Shown here piece by piece: positions 10,835 to 24,068 of a stretch of DNA of 64,000 nucleotides. This DNA comes from Magicicada septendecula (Eukaryota; Arthropoda; Insecta; Hemiptera; Cicadidae), in contig CM068372.1 in assembly GCA_034769895.1 (NCBI GenBank), positions 238,786,343-238,850,342 on the forward strand, read 5' to 3'. The notes beneath the pieces were generated by a model. It was not told where the DNA came from and made no database searches. It worked only from the letters and a program-made list of their open reading frames with translations. A program made the position numbers and the translations under genes. Position 1 is the stretch's first letter, and each line of letters begins with the position of its first letter.

Positions 10835-13705
10835 TACTTTAATACATTATAACTAAATTTACCTCAATATATACTTTTTTCCTATTAGGAACATGTTTCG
10901 AGAGTTCCTGTACTCTCATCTTCAGCCTTCGCCATCTTGTTTCTGGTGAAGTATTTGTGTGTTGGCTTCTGGATGTTATTAAGGTAGTTTGTTGGTCTTT
11001 GGTCTTTTAAAGTTGCATTATTGTGTGTGGTTGTGGTATCTGTTTTTGTATTTTGTGTATTTTCGATGTTGAGTGCTTTGAATATTGTGTCATGTTTTGT
11101 ATTGATTTGTATTTGTTCTGGTATTAGTTTGTTTTGTGTTTTATGTTTGTAAATCTGTAAATTTCCCCAAATGTTCATTATGGTGCCTTTGTGTGGTATA
11201 TGTTTTATTAGTGTTACATTGGTTATGTCTGGGAATTCATGTCCTGTGTTTATTGCTTGTGTGGCTAAATTGGATTTATATATAGTTGGTTTTTTGTATG
11301 CATTTAGGTGTTCAAAATAACGTTTTTTCAGCTGTTTTTTGTTTGTCCTATATAACATTTATTGCAATCTTGGCATTCAATTTTGTATATACGGTTGGTT
11401 GTTGTATTATCGTTGTTGTGTGAGCTATTTAGATTTTGTAATTTATTTTTATTAGTTTTGTATGCTATTTTTATATCTGTGTTTTTAAATAGTTTTGTTA
11501 GTTTTGTCATTTTATTATTTATATATGTGAATGTGGCCCATTTTTTGTTGTTGTTATTATTTATGTGTTGTTCAGTTTGATTAATTCTTAATTGTTCAGT
11601 TTTTATTTTGTATTTGATTTTATTTTCAATTTTGATCATAGTATTTTTATTGTATCCGTTTGCATAACCAAGTTGGTATATTATGTTTCTTTCTTTGTCA
11701 GTTTCGTGTTTTATTAGGGGTATTTTGTACATTCTGATAAATAACGAATAAAATGCTGCCATTTTATGTTGTGGTGGGTGGTCAGAATGGTTAGGTATAA
11801 TGATGTTAGTGGAAGTTGGTTTTCTATATATTGCATATTGTATGTGTTTGTTGTATCTTGTGATGGTTATGTCTAAATAGTTGATTTTGTTATGTCTTTC
11901 TTTTTCTTCTGTGAATTGTATTTTGGGATGTATGTTATTGATTTGTTTCAGTATGTTCTCTGCATTTGTGTTTTTGTTATTTGATACATATAGTCTATCA
12001 TCTACATATCTTATCCATATGCCATCTGGGTCATGTGTTTTTATGATATTTTGTATTTTGGTGTCTATGTGTTGTAGGAATATTTCTGCTATTATGCTTG
12101 ATAATGGTGATCCCATTGCTAAACCTTCTTTCTGTTGATAAATTTTGCTATTAAATTCAAAGTAATTTTGTTTTAGTATTAGTTGGAGACTATTTTTTAT
12201 TTCGGTTATACGTATATTGTTTGTTTTCACTTTGTTCTATAAGTTTGTTTATTATTATGTCAATTGTTTCTTCTACTGGGATATTAGTGTACATGTTTGT
12301 TATGTCATATGATGTGAAAAATGTATTTTCAAATATATTTATTATTTTTAGTTTGTCTTTTAATTCGTATGTATTTTTTATGTTATGATGGTTATTTGTT
12401 AGATGGTTACTTTTTAGTTTTTGTGCTATTATTTTTGCTATTTTGTATGTAGTAGCTTTTTTGAAATTGATTAATGGACGTATTGGGTTGTTTAATTTGT
12501 GTATTTTTATTAGGCTGTTCATTTTAGGTGGTTCTGGATTATTGTTTATATATATGTCTATGGTTTTATTTTTGAAAATGTTTCTATTTGTTTTTATTAG
12601 TTTTACTGTTTGTTTAAGATAGTTTTCAGTTGGGTTTTTATCTAGTTGTACGTATTTATTATTGTTGATGAAGTCTTCGGGTTTTTTTGATGTAGTCTGC
12701 TTTATCAATGATTACTGTTGCTTGACTTTTGTCTGCTTTAGTTATTATTAAATTATTGTTCTTTACTTTTTTTTAATTTCTTTTATTGTTTTATTGTTTT
12801 TCTTTTGTTTATCTTTGTTTTTCATTTCGCTAGTGATTATTTTTTTAATTATGTGTTGCTTCTGTTCTTTTTTCTTCTTGTATATTGTCTTTTATTAGGT
12901 TAATGGCAAATTCTGTTTCTACCATTAAATTTTCTAGATTTTTGTTTGCATTTTGGGTTATGTTAGTTTTTGACATATTATTTAAATATTCTGTTTCTTT
13001 TTTGTTAAATTCTGTATTGCTAAGGTTAATGGTTCGAGGGTAAAATTGTGTTTATTTTTGTTTTTTTGTTCTTGATTTTAGTTTTGTTGTTTTAATGTGT
13101 TAAGTTTTTTGTTGATTGTATAAGTCTTTTTGTTTTTTTCAAATCTTATTTTATTTTCTATGTTATTGTACTTATTATTCCAAGTGATTGGATGTAATAA
13201 ACTTGTTAACTCTAAGTGTAGTTTGTATATGTCTAGTGTTATGCTATTTTTCTTACTGTATAATTGATTAATTTCGTTTTGTATCCATAGCCTTTGTGCT
13301 TGTTTTATAGTTTTTTGTGCAGTCATATTTTTGTTGGTTGTGTTTATGTTGATGTATTTACGTGTTAATTTATGTTTTTGGCATTGTCTATTGAAGTATA
13401 TGTTCATGTTTGTGTTCCTTAGTTGTTTTTTTCGTGTTTGAAATTTGTTTAACAATTTGGTAATGTGGTTATATGGAATTGTGGTTATGTTGTTTGTGTA
13501 CATGTTAATGTATATTTATGTGAGAGATGACTTGTTATCCGTTATTTGGTAGTTGATTTCACTCAAATTCACTTCACTATACACTTTTTTTTTTGCATAT
13601 GTTTTATAACCTCACTTTTCGTTTTTTCACTGTAGGTTTATTTACCTTGTATGGTTATATTATTTCAATCACTTTCTGCTACAGTCCGTTTCTTGATGTA
13701 TATAA
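10835..13705 (-). mobile_element. PLE1 unit U5 (2871 bp), broken
   Basis: This is a complete unit. Open pieces are 13503-13078 (N-terminus), 12708-12190 (RT fingers), 12230-11328 (palm with YVDD, thumb, connector and start of GIY-YIG; 300 codons) and 11358-10885 (rest of GIY-YIG and tail). The last two overlap across a one-base loss in a T run near 11335. Two bases inserted near 12209 shift the frame in the RT. Confidence 0.92.
10887..10928 (-). ncRNA. Hammerhead-like motif, U5
   Basis: Same sequence type as U4 (AGG/CCT stem I kept). Confidence 0.45.
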
Positions 13706-13756
13706 TACTTTAATATTTATAACTAAATTTACCTCAAGATATACTTTTTTCCTATT

Positions 13757-13798
13757 ACGAACATGTTTCGAGAGTTCCTGTACTCTCATCTTCAGCCT
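13757..13798 (-). ncRNA. Hammerhead-like motif, U6
   Basis: Same as U3: stem I 3' strand CGT. Confidence 0.35.
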
Positions 13799-14198
13799 TC
13801 GCCATCTTGTTTCTGGTGAAGTATTTGTGTGTTGGCTTCTGGATGTTATTAAGGTAGTTTGTTTGTCTTTGGTCTTTTAAAGTTGCATTATTGTGTGTGG
13901 TTGTGGTATCTGTTTTTGTATTTTGTGTATTTTCGATGTTGAGTGCTTTGAATATTGTGTCATGTTTTGTATTGATTTGTATTTGTTCTGGTATTAGTTT
14001 GTTTTGTGTTTTATGTTTGTAAATCTGTAAATTTTCCCAAATGTTCATTATGGTGCCTTTGTGTGGTATATGTTTTATTAGTGTTACATTGGTTATGTCT
14101 GGGAATTCATGTCCTGTGTTTATTGCATGTGTGGCTAAATTGGATTTATATATAGTTGGTTTTTGTATGCATTTAGGTGTTCAAAATAACGTTTTTTC

Positions 14199-14210
14199 AG
14201 CTGTTTTTTT
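14199..14210. repeat. Target-site duplication, left copy (PLE2 insertion)
   Basis: AGCTGTTTTTTT is repeated exactly at 16623-16634 on the other side of the fold-back element. It occurs once in uninterrupted PLE1 units, so it is a 12-bp target duplication. Confidence 0.85.
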
Positions 14211-14285
14211 AGGAAGAAATTTGTGTTAGTGGTTGAAATCACAAGCAGAATGATCAATATTGCACACCACTATATAAAAATTATT

Positions 14286-14329
14286 CCGATTAGCGTTTTC
14301 AAGCTTCACAGCTCATCGTCAGATCAGGA
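14286..14329 (-). ncRNA. Hammerhead-ribozyme-like motif, PLE2 left terminus
   Basis: Read on minus: CTGACGA core, one extra T, stem II GAGCT/AGCTT, then GAAAA. A G-to-A change relative to the right arm weakens stem III. Structure is inferred by eye and self-cleavage is unknown. Confidence 0.4.
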
Positions 14330-14482
14330 ATAGGCAGAAAATATGTAATACCCAACCCTTCACCCCTCTCCCCCACCCTGCTCACCCACAACAAACTAAA
14401 AATTAATGACCCTTCCCCACCACCTAAACTCTGTCTCACCATCTGTACAGTTACATATTTTTCTAGTAAATTCCTTGTGTTT

Positions 14483-14484
<2 letters not shown>

Positions 14485-14522
<38 letters not shown>
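14485..14522. repeat. (GT)n microsatellite, PLE2 left arm
   Basis: About 38 bp of GT. It is the counterpart of the much longer CA tract in the right arm. Confidence 0.95.
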
Positions 14523-14526
<4 letters not shown>

Positions 14527-14648
14527 GCATCCCTTCAAACTACCCTCTTCCTCTCCACACACGTGGGTCAGTCACACACCCTTATTTTAAACAACCAATT
14601 AGTACTATGAAATATAATTCTTAATCTTATCTATCTGCCCTCTCTCAT

Positions 14649-15345
14649 TTACTTCTTAATCATGTTATAAAATATTTCTTCATTATCAAATTTAATTTTA
14701 ATATTAATTAAATTGTCTAACCCTTTTTCTCTTTCTTTCAATATTTCTAACTCCTCTCTAAGCTTCCTTTCAACTGTGTTATTTACTACTTTTACAATTT
14801 CGTATTCTTCCAAAGGATTAACAAACTTGTGGTTGTCTTCTATGAAATGTCTTGCATATAACGAATTGTTTGTTCTATTACCTTCTCCACGTTTGTGGTC
14901 AGACAACCTGCATGCGAATTTTCGTCCTGTCTCCCCTAGGTACACTTTGTTGCAGTCTTTACATTTTAATTTATAAATTCCGCTTTTCTGTAATACTGGC
15001 ATTTTTTCTATATTCTTATTCCTTATCTTATCAAATACCGTTTCACATTTTTTAATAGCTATATCTACTCCATATTTATTAAAACATTTTATAATTTTTC
15101 TAGTATGTGAACCTATGTATGTCAAGGACCCTGCATAATTCTTTTGTTCTAGTTCTATTTTAGCTTTTTGTATGTTGACCCTTTTCATAACTTTATCCAC
15201 TATGTTGGTGCTATAATTATTATTGCTTACAATTCCCTTTATCGTTTTTAACTCCCTATCTTTTGATTCGGTCTCTTTTAAACACTTCTGAGCTCTGTAA
15301 CAAAAGGAATTGATTGCCGCCATTTTATATCTGTATGGGTGGTAC
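14649..15345 (-). pseudogene. PLE2 C-terminal fragment: connector plus GIY-YIG endonuclease (left arm)
   Basis: Open from the arm tip to the stop at 14649. It begins at the block YKMAAINSF, which matches HKMAAFYSLF of PLE1, so the RT palm is absent. The endonuclease reads SGIYKLKCKDCNKVYLGETG, with downstream Arg and DHK, and ends in a charged helical tail rich in ELEILKERE-type residues. The apparent N-terminal extension read upstream of 15345 is made of the spacer and the opposite arm and is not ancestral. It is close to the right-arm copy at the protein level, with a few substitutions. Confidence 0.85.
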
Positions 15346-15348
15346 GAC

Positions 15349-15394
15349 TTTGTTCTATTACCTTCTCCACGTTTGTGGTCAGACAACCTGCATG
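15349..15394. repeat. 46-bp filler at the centre of the PLE2 palindrome
   Basis: This spacer is a direct copy of 14869-14914 in the left arm (part of the GIY-YIG coding region). It lies 480 bp away in the same orientation. Confidence 0.85.
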
Positions 15395-16095
15395 AGTCGT
15401 ACCACCCATACAGATATAAAATGGCGGCAATCAATTCCTTTTGTTACAGAGCTCAGAAGTGTTTAAAAGAGACCGAATCAAAAGATAGGGAGTTAAAAAC
15501 GATAAAGGGAATTGTAAGGAATAATAATTATAGCACCAACATAGTGGATAAAGTTATGAAAAGGGTCAACATACAAAAAGCTAAAATAGAACCAGAACAA
15601 AAGAATTATGCAGGGTCATTGACATACATAGGTTCACATACTAGAAAAATTATAAAATGTTTTAATAAATATGGAGTAGATATAGCTATTAAAAAATGTG
15701 AAACGGTATTTGATAAGATAAGGAATAAGAATATACAAAAAATTCCAGTATTACAGAAAAGCGGAATTTATAAATTAAAATGTAAAGACTGCAACAAAGT
15801 GTACCTAGGGGAGACAGGACGAAAATTCGCATGCAGGTTGTCTGACCACAAACGTGGAGAAGGTAATAGAACAACCAATTCGTTATATGCAAGACATTTC
15901 ATAGAAGACAACCACAAGTTTGTTAATCCTTTGGAAGAATACGAAATTGTAAAAGGAGTAAATAACACAGTTGAAAGGAAGCTTAGAGAGGAGTTAGAAA
16001 TATTGAAAGAAAGAGAAAAAGGGTTAGACAATTTAATTAATATTAAAATTAAATTTGATAATGAAGAAATATTTTATAACATGATTAAGAAGTAA
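15392..16095 (+). pseudogene. PLE2 C-terminal fragment: connector plus GIY-YIG endonuclease (right arm)
   Basis: Mirror copy of the left-arm fragment with the same start block (YKMAAINSF) and stop position. The GIY-YIG domain (GIYKLKCKDCNKVYLGETG) is intact, but the RT is missing, so no autonomous function is expected. Truncation at the same residue in both arms suggests the arms come from one event, not two insertions. Confidence 0.85.
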
Positions 16096-16215
16096 ATGAG
16101 AGAGGGCAGATAGATAAGATTAAGAATTATATTTCATAGTATTAATTGGTTGTTTTAAAATAAGGGTGTGTGACTGACCCACGTGTGTGAAGAGGAAGAG
16201 GGTAGTTTGAAGGGA

Positions 16216-16384
<169 letters not shown>

Positions 16385-16537
16385 AAACACAAGGAATTTA
16401 CTAGGAAAATATGTAACTGTACAGATGGTGAGACAGAGTTTAGGGGGTGGGGAAGGGTCATTATTTTTAGTTTGTTGTGGGTGAGCAGGGCGGGGGAGAG
16501 GGGTGAAGGGTTGGGTATTACATACTTTCTGCCTACT

Positions 16538-16581
16538 CCTGATCTGACGATGAGCTGTGAAGCTTGAAAGCGCTAATCGGA
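16538..16581 (+). ncRNA. Hammerhead-ribozyme-like motif, PLE2 right terminus
   Basis: The core CTGACGA is followed by one extra T, stem II GAGCT-GTGA-AGCTT and GAAA. A two-pair stem III (AG/CT, CG loop) and an A at the cleavage position come next. The bases ATCGG then pair with the five bases just 5' of the core (CTGAT, one G-U pair) to close stem I. The layout is that of a type I hammerhead except for the extra base after CUGANGA. Confidence 0.5.
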
Positions 16582-16622
16582 ATAATTTTTATATAGTGGT
16601 GTGCAATAATGATCATTCTGAT

Positions 16623-16634
16623 AGCTGTTTTTTT
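16623..16634. repeat. Target-site duplication, right copy (PLE2 insertion)
   Basis: Exact copy of 14199-14210 (AGCTGTTTTTTT). Confidence 0.85.
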
Positions 16635-19045
16635 GTTTGTCCTATATAACATTTATTGCAATCTTGGCATTCAATTTTGTATATACCGTTGGTTGTTGTA
16701 TTATCTTTGTTGTGTGAGCTATTTAGATTTTGTAATTTATTTTTATTAGTTTTGTATGCTATTTTTATATCTGTGTTTTTAAATAGTTTTGTTAGTTTTG
16801 ACATTTTATTATTTATATATGTGAATGTGGCCCATTTTTTGTTGTTGTTATTATTTATGTGTTGTTCAGTTTGATTAATTCTTAATTGTTCAGTTTTTAT
16901 TTTGTATTTGATTTTATTTTCTATTTTGATCATAATATTTTTATTGTATCCGTTTGCATAACCAATTTGGTATATTATATTTCTTTCTTTGTCAGTTTCT
17001 TGTTTGTTTAGGGGTATTTTGTACATTCTGTTAAATAACGAATAAATTGCTGCCATTTTATGTTGTGGTGGGTGGTCAGAATGGTTAGGTATAATGATGT
17101 TAGTGGAAGTTGGTTCTCTATATATTGCATATTGTATGTGTTTGTTGTATCTTGTGATGGTTATGTCTAAATAGTTGATTTTGTTATGTCTTTCTTTTTC
17201 TTCTGTGAATTGTATTTTGGGATGTATGTTATTGATTTGTTTCAGTATGTTCTCTGCATTTGTGTTTTTGTTATTTGATACATATAGTCCATCATCTACA
17301 TATCTTATCCATATGCCATCTGGGTCATGTGTTTTTATGATATTTTGTATTTTGGTGTCTATGTGTTGTAGGAATATTTCTGCTATTATACTTGATAATG
17401 GTGATCCCATTGCTAAACCTTCTTTCTGTTGATAAATTTTGCTATTAAATTCAAAGTAATTTTGTTTTAGTATTAGTTGGAGACTATTTTTTATTTCGGT
17501 TATATATTGTTTGTTTTCATTTTGTTCTATAAGTTTGTTTATTATTATGTCAATTGTTTCTTCTACTGGGATATTAGTGTACATGTTTGTTATGTCATAT
17601 GATGTGAAAAATGTATTTTCATTTATATTTATTATTTTTAGTTTGTCTATTAATTCGTATGTATTTTTTATGTTATGATGGTTATTTGTTAGATGGTTAC
17701 TTTTTAGTTTTTGTGCTATTATTTTTGCTATTTTGTATGTAGGAGCTTTTTTGAAATTGATTAATGGACGTATTGGGTTGTTTAATTTGTGTATTTTTAT
17801 TAGGCTGTTCATTTTAGGTTGTTCTGGATTATTGTTTATATATATGTCTATGTTTTTATTGTTGAAAATGTTTTTATTTGTTTTTATTAGTTTTATTGTT
17901 TGTTAGGATAGTTTTCAGTTGGGTTTTTATCTAGTTGTACGCATTTATTATTGTTGATGAAGTCTTCGGTTTTTTTGATGTAGTCTGCTTTATCAATGGT
18001 TACTGTTGCTTGACTTTTGTCTGCTTTAGTTATTATTAAATTATTGTTCTTTACTTTATTTTTAATTTCTTTTATTGTTTTATTGTTTTTCTTTTGTTTA
18101 TATTTGTATTTCATTTCGCTAGTGATTATTTTTTTAATTATATGTGTTGTTTCTGTTCTTTTTACTTCTTGTATATTGTCTTTTATTAGGTTAATGGCAA
18201 ATTCTGTTTCTACTGTTAAATTTTCTAGATTTTTGTTTGCATTTTGGGTTATGTTAGTTTTTGACATATTGTTTAAATATTCTGTTTCTTTTTTGTTAAA
18301 TTCTGTATTGCTAAGGTTAATGGTTCGAGGGTAAAATGTGTGTTTATTTTTGTTTTTTTGTTCTTGATTTATGTTTTGTTGTTTTAATGTGTTAAGTTTT
18401 TTGTTGATTGTATAAGTCTTTTTGTTTTTTCAAATGTTATTTTATTTTCTATGTTATTGTATTTATTATTTTAAGTGATTGGATGTAATAAACTTGTTAG
18501 CTCTAAGTGTAGTTTGTATATGTCTAGTGCTATGCTATTTTTCTTACTGTATAATTGATTAATTTCGTTTTGTAACCATAGCCTTTGTGCTTGTTTTATA
18601 GTTTTTTGTGCAGTCATATTTTTGTTGCTTGTGTTTATGTTGATGTATTTAGGTGTTAATTTATGTTTTTGGCATTGTCTATTGAAGTATATGTTCATGT
18701 TTGTGTTCCTTAGTTGTTTTTTTCGTGTTTGAAATTTGTTTAACAATTTGGTAATGTGGTTATATGGAATTGTGGTTATGTTGTTTGTGTACATGTTAAT
18801 GTATATTTATGTGAGAGATGATTTGTTATCCGTTATTTGGTAGTTGATTTCACTCAAATTCACTTCACTATACACTTTTGTTTTTGCATATGTTTTATAA
18901 CCTCACTTTTCGTTTTTTCACTGTAGGCTTATTTACTTTGTATGGTTATATTATTTCAATCACTTTCTGCTACAGTCCGTTTCTTGATGTATATAATACT
19001 TTAATATTTATAACTAAATTTACCTCAAGATATACTTTTTTCCTA

Positions 19046-20452
19046 TTACGAACATGTTTCGAGAGTTCCTGTACTCTCATCTTCAGCCTTCGCCATCTTG
19101 TTTCTGGTGAAGTATTTGTGTGTTGGCTTCTGGATGTTATTAAGGTAGTTTGTTGGTCTTTGGTCTTTTAAAGTTGCATTATTGTGTGTGGTTGTGGTAT
19201 CTGTTTTTGTATTTTGTGTATTTTCGATGTTGAGTGCTTTGAATATTGTGTCATGTTTTGTATTGATTTGTATTTGTTCTGGTATTAGTTTGTTTAGTGT
19301 TTTATGTTTGTAAATCTGTAAATTTTCCCAAATGTTCATTATGGTGCCTTTGTGTGGTATATGTTTTATTAGTGTTACATTGGTTATGTCTGGGAATTCA
19401 TGTCCTGTGTTTATTGCGTGTGTGGCTAAATTGGATTTATATATAGTTGGTTTTTTGTATGCATTTAGGTGTTCAAAATAACGTTTTTTCAGCTGTTTTT
19501 TTGTTTGTCCTATATAACATTTATTGCAATCTTGGCATTCAATTTTGTATATACCGTTGGTTGTTGTATTATCTTTGTTGTGTGAGCTATTTAGATTTTG
19601 TAATTTATTTTTATTAGTTTTGTATGCTATTTTTATATCTGTGTTTTTAAATAGTTTTGTTAGTTTTGTCATTTTATTATTTATATATGTGAATGTGGCC
19701 CATTTTTTGTTGTTGTTATTATTTATGTGTTGTTCAGTTTGATTAATTCTTAATTGTTCAGTTTTTATTTTGTATTTGATTTTATTTTCTATTTTGATCA
19801 TAGTATTTTTATTGTATCCGTTTGCATAACCAATTTGGTATATTATATTTCTTTCTTTGTCAGTTTCTTGTTTGTTTAGGGGTATTTTGTACATTCTGTT
19901 AATTAACGAATAAAATGCTGCCATTTTATGTTGTGGTGGGTGGTCAGAATGGTTAGGTATAATGATGTTAGTGGAAGTTGGTTTTCTATATATTACATAT
20001 TGTATGTGTTTGTTGTATCTTGTGATGGTTATGTCTAAATAGTTGATTTTGTTATGTCTTTCTTTTTCTTCTGTGAATTGTATTTTGGGATGTATGTTAT
20101 TGATTTGTTTCAGTATGTTCTCTGCATTTGTGTTTTTGTTATTTGATACATATAGTCCATCATCTACATATCTTATCCATATGCCATCTGGGTCATGTGT
20201 TTTTATGATATTTTGTATTTTGGTGTCTATGTGTTGTAGGAATATTTCTGCTATTATGCTTGATAATGGTGATCCCATTGCTAAACCTTCTTTCTGTTGA
20301 TAAATTTTGCTATTAAATTCAAAGTAATTTTGTTTTAGTATTAGTTGGAGACTATTTATTATTTCGGTTGTATATTGTTTGTTTTCATTTTGTTCTATAA
20401 GTTTGTTTATTATTATGTCAATTGTTTCTTCTACTGGGATATTAGTGTACAT
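19046..20452 (-). pseudogene. Penelope-type RT (palm onward) and GIY-YIG endonuclease, open piece (U7)
   Basis: This piece has 468 codons, beginning inside the RT at MYTNIPVEET. It includes GLAMGSPLSS, IRYVDDGLYV, the thumb and connector, an intact GIY tripeptide in NGIYKIECQDCNKCYIGQT, and the terminal tail ending in LETCS. The GIY-YIG domain looks complete. Upstream frameshifts remove the N-terminal domain and RT fingers, so this is a fragment of the roughly 870-residue ancestral protein. Confidence 0.9.
19048..19089 (-). ncRNA. Hammerhead-like motif, U7
   Basis: Same as U3: stem I 3' strand CGT. Confidence 0.35.
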
Positions 20453-21930
20453 GTTTGTTATGTCATATAATGTGAAAAATGTATTTTCATTTATATTTAT
20501 TATTTTTAGTTTGTCTATTAAATCGTATGTATTTTTTATGTCATGATGGTTATTTGTTAGATGGTTACTTTTTAATTTTTTGTGCTAATATTTTTGCTAT
20601 TTTGTATGTAGGAGCTTTTTTGAAATTTATTAATGGACGTGTTGGGTTGTTTAATTTGTGTATTTTTATTAGGCTGTTCATTTTAGGTGGTTCTGGATTA
20701 TTGTTTATATATATGTCTATGTTTTTATTGTTGAAAATATTTTTATTGTTGAAAATGTTTTTATTTGTTTTTATTAGTTTTATTGTTTGTTTAAGATAGT
20801 TTTCAGTTGGGTTTTTATCTAGTTGTACGCATTTATTATTGTTGCTGAAGTCTTCGGTTTTTTTGATGTAGTCTGCTTTATCAATGATTTCTGTTGCTTG
20901 ACTTTTGTCTGCTTTAGTTATTATTAAATTATTGTTCTTTACGTTATTTTTAATTTCTTTTATTTTTTTATTGTTTTTCTTTTGTTTATCTTTGTTTTTC
21001 ATTTCGCTAGTGATTATTTTTTTAATTATATGTGTTGCTTCTGTTCTTTTTTCTTCTTGTATATTGTCTTTTATTAGGTTAATGGCAAATTCTGTTTCTA
21101 CTATTAAATTTTCTAGATTTTTTTTGAATTTTGGTTATGTTAATTTTTGACATATTATTTAAATATTCTGTTTCTTTTTTGTTAAATTCTGTATTGCTAA
21201 GGTTAATGGTTCGAGGGTAAAATTGTGTTTATTTTTGTTTTTTTGTTCTTGATTTTTGTTTTGTTGTTTTAATGTGTTAAGTTTTTTGTTGATTGTATAA
21301 GTCTTTTTGTTTTTTCAAATCTTATTTTATTTTCCATGTTATTGTATTTATTATTCCAAGTGATTGGATGTAATAAACTTGTTAGCTCTAAGTGTAGTTT
21401 GTATATGTCTAGTGTTATGCTATTTTTCTTACTGTATAATTGATTAATTTCGTTTTGTATCCATAGCCTTTGTGCTTCTTTTATAGTTTTTTGTGCAGTC
21501 ATATTTTTGTTGCTTGTGTTTATGTTGATGTATTTAGGTGTTAATTTATGTTTTTGGCATTGTCTATTGAAATATGTTCATGTTTGTGTTCATTAGTTGT
21601 TTTTTTCGTGTTTGAAATTTGTTTAACAATTTGGTAATGTGGTTATATGGAATTGTGGTTATGTTGTTTGTGTACATGTTAATGTATATTTATGTGAGAG
21701 ATGATTTGTTATCCGTTATTTGGTAGTTGATTTCACTCAAATTCACTTCACTATACACTTTTGTTTTTGCATATGTTTTATAACCTCACTTTTCGTTTTT
21801 TCACTGTAGGCTTATTTACCTTGTATGGTTATATTATTTCAATCACTTTCTGCTACAGTCCGTTTCTTGATGTATATAATACTTTAATATTTATAACTAA
21901 ATTTACCTCAAGATATACTTTTTTCCTATT

Positions 21931-21972
21931 AGGAACATGTTTCGAGAGTTCCTGTACTCTCATCTTCAGCCT
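21931..21972 (-). ncRNA. Hammerhead-like motif, U8
   Basis: Same as U4. Confidence 0.45.
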
Positions 21973-22500
21973 TCGCCATCTTGTTTCTGGTGAGGTATTT
22001 GTGTGCTGGCTTCTGGATGTTATTAAGGTAGTTTGTTGGTCTTTGGTCTTTTAAAGTTGCATTATTGTGTGTGGTTGTGGTATCTGTTTTTGTATTTTGT
22101 GTATTTTCGATGTTGAGTGCTTTGAATATTGTGTCATGTTTTGTATTGATTTGTATTTGTTCTGGTATTAGTTTGTTTTGTGTTTTATGTTTGTAAATCT
22201 GTAAATTTTCCCAAATGATCATTATGGTGCCTTTGTGTGGTATATGTTTTATTAGTGTTACATTGGTTATGTCTGGGAATTCATGTCCTGTGTTTATTGC
22301 ATGTGTGGCTAAATTGGATTTATATATAGTTGGTTTTTGTATGCATTTAGGTGTTCAAAATAATGTTTTTTCAGCTGTTTTTTTGTTTGTCCTATATAAC
22401 ATTTATTGCAATCTTGGCATTCAATTTTGTATATACCGTTGGTTGTTGTATTATCTTTGTTGTGTGAGCTATTTAGATTTTGTAATTTATTTTTATTAGT

Positions 22501-24018
22501 TTAGTATGCTATTTTTATATCTGTGTTTTTAAATAGTTTTGTTAGTTTTGTCATTTTATTATTTATATATGTGAATGTGGCCCATTTTTTGTTGTTGTTA
22601 TTATTTATGTGTTGTTCAGTTTGATTAATTCTTAATTGTTCAGTTTTTATTTTGTATTTGATTTTATTTTTTATTTTGATCATAGTATTTTTATTGTATC
22701 CGTTTGCATAACCAATTTGGAATATTATATTTCTTTCTTTGTCAGTTTCTTGTTTGTTTAGGGGTATTTTGTACATTCTGTTAAATAACGAATAAAATGC
22801 TGCCATTTTATGTTGTGGTGGGTGGTCAGAATGGTTAGGTATAATGATGTTAGTGGAAGTTGGTTTTCTATATATTGCATATTGTATGTGTTTGTTGTAT
22901 CTTGTGATGGTTATGTCTAAATAGTTGATTTTGTTATGTCTTTCTTTTTCTTCTGTGAATTGTATTTTGGGATGTATGTTATTGATTTGTTTCAGTATGT
23001 TCTCTGCATTTGTGTTTTTGTTATTTGATACATATAGTCCATCATCTACATATCTTATCCATATGCCATCTGGGTCATGTGTTTTTATGATATTTTGTAT
23101 TTTGGTGTCTATGTGTTGTAGGAATATTTCTGCTATTATGCTTGATAATGGTGATCCCATTGCTAAACCTTCTTTCTGTTGATAAATTTTGCTATTAAAT
23201 TCAAAGTAATTTTGTTTTAGTATTAGTTGGAGACTATTTTTTATTTCGGTTATATATTGTTTGTTTTCATTTTGTTCTATAAGTTTGTTTATTATTATGT
23301 CAATTGTTTCTTCTACTGGGAGATTAGTGTACATGTTTGTTATGTCATATGATGTGAAAAATGTATTTTCATTTATATTTATTATTTTTAGTTTGTCTAT
23401 TAATTCGTATGTATTTTTTATGTTATGATTGTTATTTGTTAGATGGTTACTTTTTAGTTTTTGTGCTATTATTTTTGCTATTTTGTATGTAGGAGCTTTT
23501 TTGAAATTGATTAATGGACGTATTGGGTTGTTTAATTTGTGTATTTTTATTAGGCTGTTCATTTTAGGTGGTTCTGGATTATTGTTTATATATATGTCTA
23601 TGTTTTTATTGTTGAAAATGTTTTTATTTGTTTTTATTAGTTTTATTGTTTGTTTAAGATAGTTTTCAGTTGGGTTTTTATCTAGTTGTACGTATTTATT
23701 ATTGTTGATGAAGTCTTCGGTTTTTTTGATGTAGTCTGCTTTATCAATGATTACTGTTGCTTGACTTTTGTCTGCTTTAGTTATTATTAAATTATTGTTC
23801 TTTACTTTATTTTTAATTTCTTTTATTGTTTTATTATTTTTCTTTTGTTTATCTTTGTTTTTCATTTCGCTAGTGATTATTTTTTTAATTATATGTGTTG
23901 TTTCTGTTCTTTTTTCTTCTTGTATATTGTCTTTTATTAGGTTAATGGCAAATTCTGTTTCTACTATTAAATTTTCTAGATTTTTGTTTGCATTTTGGGT
24001 TATGTTAGTTTTTGACAT
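22501..24018 (-). pseudogene. Penelope-type reverse transcriptase, open piece (U8)
   Basis: This is 505 codons from an internal Met (MSKTNITQN). It is the longest stretch covering all RT blocks in one frame: ITKADKSQATVIID near residue 80, SYDITNMYTN near 220, GLAMGSPLSS near 280 and IRYVDDGLYV near 320. The thumb and connector follow up to a stop at 22501, where Lys/Thr codons read on in other units. The GIY-YIG part lies downstream in the same unit but beyond this stop, and a further frameshift follows near 22333. Confidence 0.9.
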
Positions 24019-24064
24019 ATTGTTTAAATATTCTGTTTCTTTTTTGTTAAATTCTGTATTGCTA

Positions 24065-24068
24065 AGGT
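24065..24068. repeat. 4-bp target-site duplication AGGT, left
   Basis: Matches 40726-40729. In uninterrupted PLE1 units AGGT occurs once at this place, so a 4-bp duplication typical of many gypsy elements is supported. Confidence 0.85.

Larger units (their letters stand above)
18997..21879 (-). mobile_element. PLE1 unit U7 (2883 bp), broken
   Basis: This is a complete unit with its first ATG near 21677. Open pieces are 21502-21269, 21002-20565 and 20452-19046. A 15-bp internal duplication near 20740-20755 (a repeated IFNNKN codon block) makes it the longest unit. A short deletion near 21575 and changes near 20575 break the N-terminal and RT-finger regions. Confidence 0.92.
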
